NCBI GenBank assembly: GCA_905215275.1
Contig: CAJMPE010000103.1
Location: 1 to 7,200, forward strand
Length of the DNA stretch: 7,200 nt
Source: an uncultured bacterium
GTDB lineage: Bacteria; Actinomycetota; Coriobacteriia; Coriobacteriales; Coriobacteriaceae
Direction of reading: 5' to 3'
The notes beneath the pieces were generated by a model. The model was not told where the DNA came from, searched no databases, and was given only the letters and a program-made list of their open reading frames with translations. Positions within the stretch are counted from its first letter, which is position 1. Every line of letters starts with the position of its first letter. The position numbers and the translations under genes were made by a program. This document shows positions 4,973-7,200 of this stretch, one piece after another.

Positions 4973-6949
4973 TTACGCTCCATCCCGCGCATGCTCGGAC
5001 TCAAATTCTTCAATCGCCGCCATAAACTGCTCGCCAAAGGCGTCGGCCTTTTTCTCGCCAATGCCGTTGACCTGAATCAGCTCGTCGCGCGTCTGAGGGC
5101 GCAGGCGGCACAGGCCGCGCAGGGCCTTGTCGGAGAAGACCATGTACGGCGCCATCTCCAGCTCGGTCGAGATATCCTTGCGCAGGGCGCGCAGGCGCTC
5201 GAACAGCTCGGCATCGTCGCCCACGCGTGGGCGCTGATCCAGCTCGGCCTCCTCGCGCAGCAGATCCACCGCACGGCGGGCGCGGGCTGAGGCCTTGCGC
5301 TTGGACGCGCGACGCTTAACGGTAAAGGCAAACGCCTCATCCTCGACCTCGCCGGCACGCGGGCCCAGGCCCACGACCGGGTACTGCCCCTGCGAGGTGG
5401 CCAGATAGCCGCGGCCGCACAGCTGGCCGATGATGTCCTTGATGCGCCCGACCGATTCGCTCGACAGCTCACCGTAGCCGCGGTCCTCGTCCAAACGCAT
5501 CTGGCGAATGCGCTCGGTGTTGCCGCCGTGGAGCACATCGGCGATCAGCGACTTGCCAAAGCGCATGGGACGCGTGGCCACATAGCGCACGGCGGCGCGA
5601 GCCATATCGGTGACGTCCTCGACCTCGAACTGCGTGAGACAGTTGCTGCAGTTGCCGCAGCCCTCGGCGTCGTCTGCCGTGCCGCCCGCGGCGGCTGCCG
5701 CATGCTCGGCCGCCGCCTCGTCGCCAAAGTAGCGCAGCATGTATTCGCGCAGGCAGCCGGTGGTATTGCAGTAGCCCTCCATCTGGCTGAGCAGGCGATA
5801 ACGGTTCTGGAGCGCCCACGCGCGCTGCTCGTCGTCAAGCGCCTCGTCGGCCGCATCGCCGCGGTCGATCAAAAAGCGGCGCATGCGAAAATCGTTACCG
5901 TTCCACAGCAGATGGCAGCTGGCCGGATCGCCATCGCGGCCAGCGCGGCCCGCCTCTTGGTAGTAGGCCTCGATGCTCTCGGGCACGTTGTTATGGATCA
6001 CGTAGCGCACGTTTGGCTTGTCGATGCCCATGCCAAAGGCGTTGGTGGCAACCATCACCTGAATGTCGTCGTCGATAAAGGCACGCTGGCTCTGGCGACG
6101 GGCGTCGTTGCCCATGCCGGCATGGTAGCGGCCCACGCGAATGTCGCTGGGGCCCAGTACCTCGGCAAGCTCCGCGGCCAGAGCGTCGACCGTCTTGCGG
6201 GTCGAGCAATACACGATGCCGCTCTCGCTCGAATGCGCGATCACGTAGTCACGCACCCACGCGGCCTTGGCCTTGTCGCCCATCTCCTCGCAACCAAAGT
6301 AGAGGTTCTTGCGATCAAAACCCGTCACCACGGTCGCCGGGTTTTGCAGGCCGAGCATTTGCTGGATATCGGCGCGCACGCGCTCGGTCGCCGTGGCGGT
6401 AAACGCCGCCACGATCGGGCGCCGCGGCAGCGAATCGATAAACTCGCGAATCTGCAGGTAGGCGGGACGGAAATCCTGGCCCCATTGGCTTACGCAGTGG
6501 GCCTCGTCAATGGCCACGAGTGGAACGCCAATGCCACCTTCGGCCGCAGCTTCCTGCGCAAAGGCTAAAAAGCGCGGCTCGAGCAGGCGCTCGGGCGCCA
6601 CGTACATAAGCTGGTAGCGGCCCTCGCGCGCCCGTTTGAGCACGGTGTTTTGCTGGGCCGGAGTAAGACTGGAGTTGAGATAGCTGGGTCGCGCACCCGC
6701 CGCGAGCAACGCACGGGTCTGGTCCTCCATAAGCGACAGCAGCGGACTCACCACAAAGGTGATGCCGGGCAGCATGAGCGCGGGCACCTGGTAGCAAATG
6801 GACTTGCCGGCGCCCGTGGGCATAACACCCAGCGCATCGCGACCGGCAAGGATCGCATCGACCATGCGGTCCTGCCCCGGGCGAAACGAGGTGTAGCCAA
6901 AATAAGCGCCGAGCGTGTCGAGCGCCATCTGCTGCATGCTATCGGTCAT
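4973..6949 (-). CDS. recQ: ATP-dependent DNA helicase RecQ
   Basis: A 3'-5' superfamily 2 helicase of recombination and replication-fork repair. The 658 residues contain, in order: motif 0 (FRPGQ, 22-26); Walker A MPTGAGKS (43-50); VVSPLLSLMEDQ (66-77); Walker B DEAH with the RecQ aromatic loop (148-161, DEAHCVSQWGQDFR); FTATAT (183-188); motif V region ATNAFGMGIDKPNVR (301-315); and motif VI QEAGRAGRDG (331-340). The zinc-binding part has C399 in GCLREYMLRYFGD and CGNCSNC (C431, C434, C437), separated by an Ala/Gly-rich insert of about 20 residues absent from the compact E. coli finger. A winged helix (~450-530) and a carboxyl HRDC domain (~578-650, ending VNGIGEKKADAFGEQF) complete it. Start ATG 6949 has AGGA (6957-6954) at short spacing; an in-frame ATG four codons later is an alternative. 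A TATAAT box lies 32 bases upstream. It overlaps no gene but is followed at two bases by the GntR regulator. Confidence 0.97.
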   Translation of the reverse strand: MTDSMQQMALDTLGAYFGYTSFRPGQDRMVDAILAGRDALGVMPTGAGKSICYQVPALMLPGITFVVSPLLSLMEDQTRALLAAGARPSYLNSSLTPAQQNTVLKRAREGRYQLMYVAPERLLEPRFLAFAQEAAAEGGIGVPLVAIDEAHCVSQWGQDFRPAYLQIREFIDSLPRRPIVAAFTATATERVRADIQQMLGLQNPATVVTGFDRKNLYFGCEEMGDKAKAAWVRDYVIAHSSESGIVYCSTRKTVDALAAELAEVLGPSDIRVGRYHAGMGNDARRQSQRAFIDDDIQVMVATNAFGMGIDKPNVRYVIHNNVPESIEAYYQEAGRAGRDGDPASCHLLWNGNDFRMRRFLIDRGDAADEALDDEQRAWALQNRYRLLSQMEGYCNTTGCLREYMLRYFGDEAAAEHAAAAAGGTADDAEGCGNCSNCLTQFEVEDVTDMARAAVRYVATRPMRFGKSLIADVLHGGNTERIRQMRLDEDRGYGELSSESVGRIKDIIGQLCGRGYLATSQGQYPVVGLGPRAGEVEDEAFAFTVKRRASKRKASARARRAVDLLREEAELDQRPRVGDDAELFERLRALRKDISTELEMAPYMVFSDKALRGLCRLRPQTRDELIQVNGIGEKKADAFGEQFMAAIEEFESEHARDGA

Positions 6950-6980
6950 GGTTTCCTAACGTCAGAATCATCTGCCGCCG

Positions 6981-6986
6981 ATTATA
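6981..6986 (-). promoter_or_regulatory. -10 box of the predicted recQ-gntR promoter
   Basis: A perfect TATAAT on the minus strand (6986-6981) begins 32 bases before the last base ahead of the recQ ATG. No good -35 is present at 16-18 bases (the positions read GTGCTG or TGTGCT), and there is no extended TGn. The promoter is therefore supported by the -10 and position only. Confidence 0.5.
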
Positions 6987-7054
6987 CGCCGCCACGCGGA
7001 CAGCAGCACACGGCCGCCGCCCAGACTAGTCGTTTAAGAACGCCCCCAACGGCT

Positions 7055-7104
7055 AAGGAGTGTCCCCAGGTGCCGGCAGAAAAGGAACGTCCCCAAGTGC
7101 CGGC
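7055..7104. repeat. Two-unit tandem repeat, 23-bp unit at 27-bp period
   Basis: The units at 7055-7077 and 7082-7104 both follow AAGGARYGTCCCCARGTGCC plus GGC, with three substitutions between copies. A looser third copy may precede them (AAGAACGCCCCCAACGGC at about 7037-7054). The block lies upstream of recQ in a gene-poor stretch. From memory, GTCCCC-type repeats of this kind are scattered between genes in Coriobacteriia genomes; I could not check this here. Function unknown. Confidence 0.65.
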
Positions 7105-7200
7105 CCGGCAACGCCGATGTTTTGGCGCGGACAGCGAAAGCCCGCCAGAGCGAGCAAGGTGCCTTGAAACAAGGCGGCATTGATCTTTTGATCATGCCGT
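7105..7200. other. Gene-poor window end with two adjacent hairpins
   Basis: Two hairpins sit end to end: GCCTTG-AAA-CAAGGC (7161-7175), then CGGCA(T)TGATC-TTTT-GATCATGCCG (7175-7199, one bulged T). Neither has a T-run, so they are not obvious terminators. A minus-strand frame is open from the window edge to TAG at 7055-7053 (about 48 codons, ending in GDVPFLPAPGDTP) and runs through the tandem repeat; it could be the tail of a gene outside the window or chance. I recognise no product. Confidence 0.35.

Noticed and set aside
5528..6568. 346-codon plus-strand frame opposite recQ
   Set aside because: It is a shadow of recQ, whose helicase motifs are complete on the other strand.

Overview
Most of this window (about 560-7200) looks like chromosome of a high-GC, Gram-positive gut anaerobe, most likely a Collinsella-like member of the Coriobacteriia (Actinomycetota). 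I infer this from the GC-rich codon use with long open frames on the opposite strand, the gene repertoire, and the intergenic repeats. I could not run a database search, so the taxonomic call is recognition, not proof.

The first ~560 bases do not fit the rest. They begin, exactly at the codon for the predicted catalytic aspartate, with a plus-strand scrap of a glycogen branching enzyme (GlgB). That scrap gives way within about 20 bases to a minus-strand fragment resembling a Firmicutes-phage structural gene, with the tail of a second small frame upstream of it. This is either a broken prophage or genomic island remnant or, more simply, a chimeric join in the assembly.

From 566 onward the layout is coherent. 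(1) metA (611-1525, minus) is predicted to be a homoserine O-acetyltransferase of methionine synthesis; its stop codon lies inside a 22-bp terminator stem. (2) After a ~210-bp divergent spacer comes an L-lactate / L-2-hydroxyisocaproate dehydrogenase-like gene (1736-2713, plus), closed by a GC-rich terminator. (3) A gene-free stretch (2714-3092) holds that terminator, a ~180-bp long inverted repeat with 32-bp perfect outer arms, and the terminator of the next minus-strand gene. (4) A SIS-domain sugar-phosphate deglycase/isomerase of the FrlB type (3093-4061, minus) has its own promoter, flanked by two near-identical 17-bp direct-repeat sites. (5) A GntR/HutC-family regulator with a UTRA domain (4206-4970, minus) is the probable user of those sites. 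(6) recQ (4973-6949, minus), a RecQ DNA helicase with an HRDC domain, ends two bases before the regulator starts, so the two are very likely co-transcribed. (7) The region upstream of recQ (6950-7200) carries a TATAAT box, a two-unit 23-bp tandem repeat and two adjacent hairpins.

Functionally, the clearest local module is regulator plus deglycase: a UTRA-type repressor that probably senses a phosphorylated sugar or Amadori compound and controls a single catabolic enzyme, with no kinase or transporter in view. recQ, metA and the dehydrogenase are housekeeping or fermentation genes that appear merely adjacent. I see no tRNA, rRNA, CRISPR array, toxin-antitoxin pair or intact mobile element.
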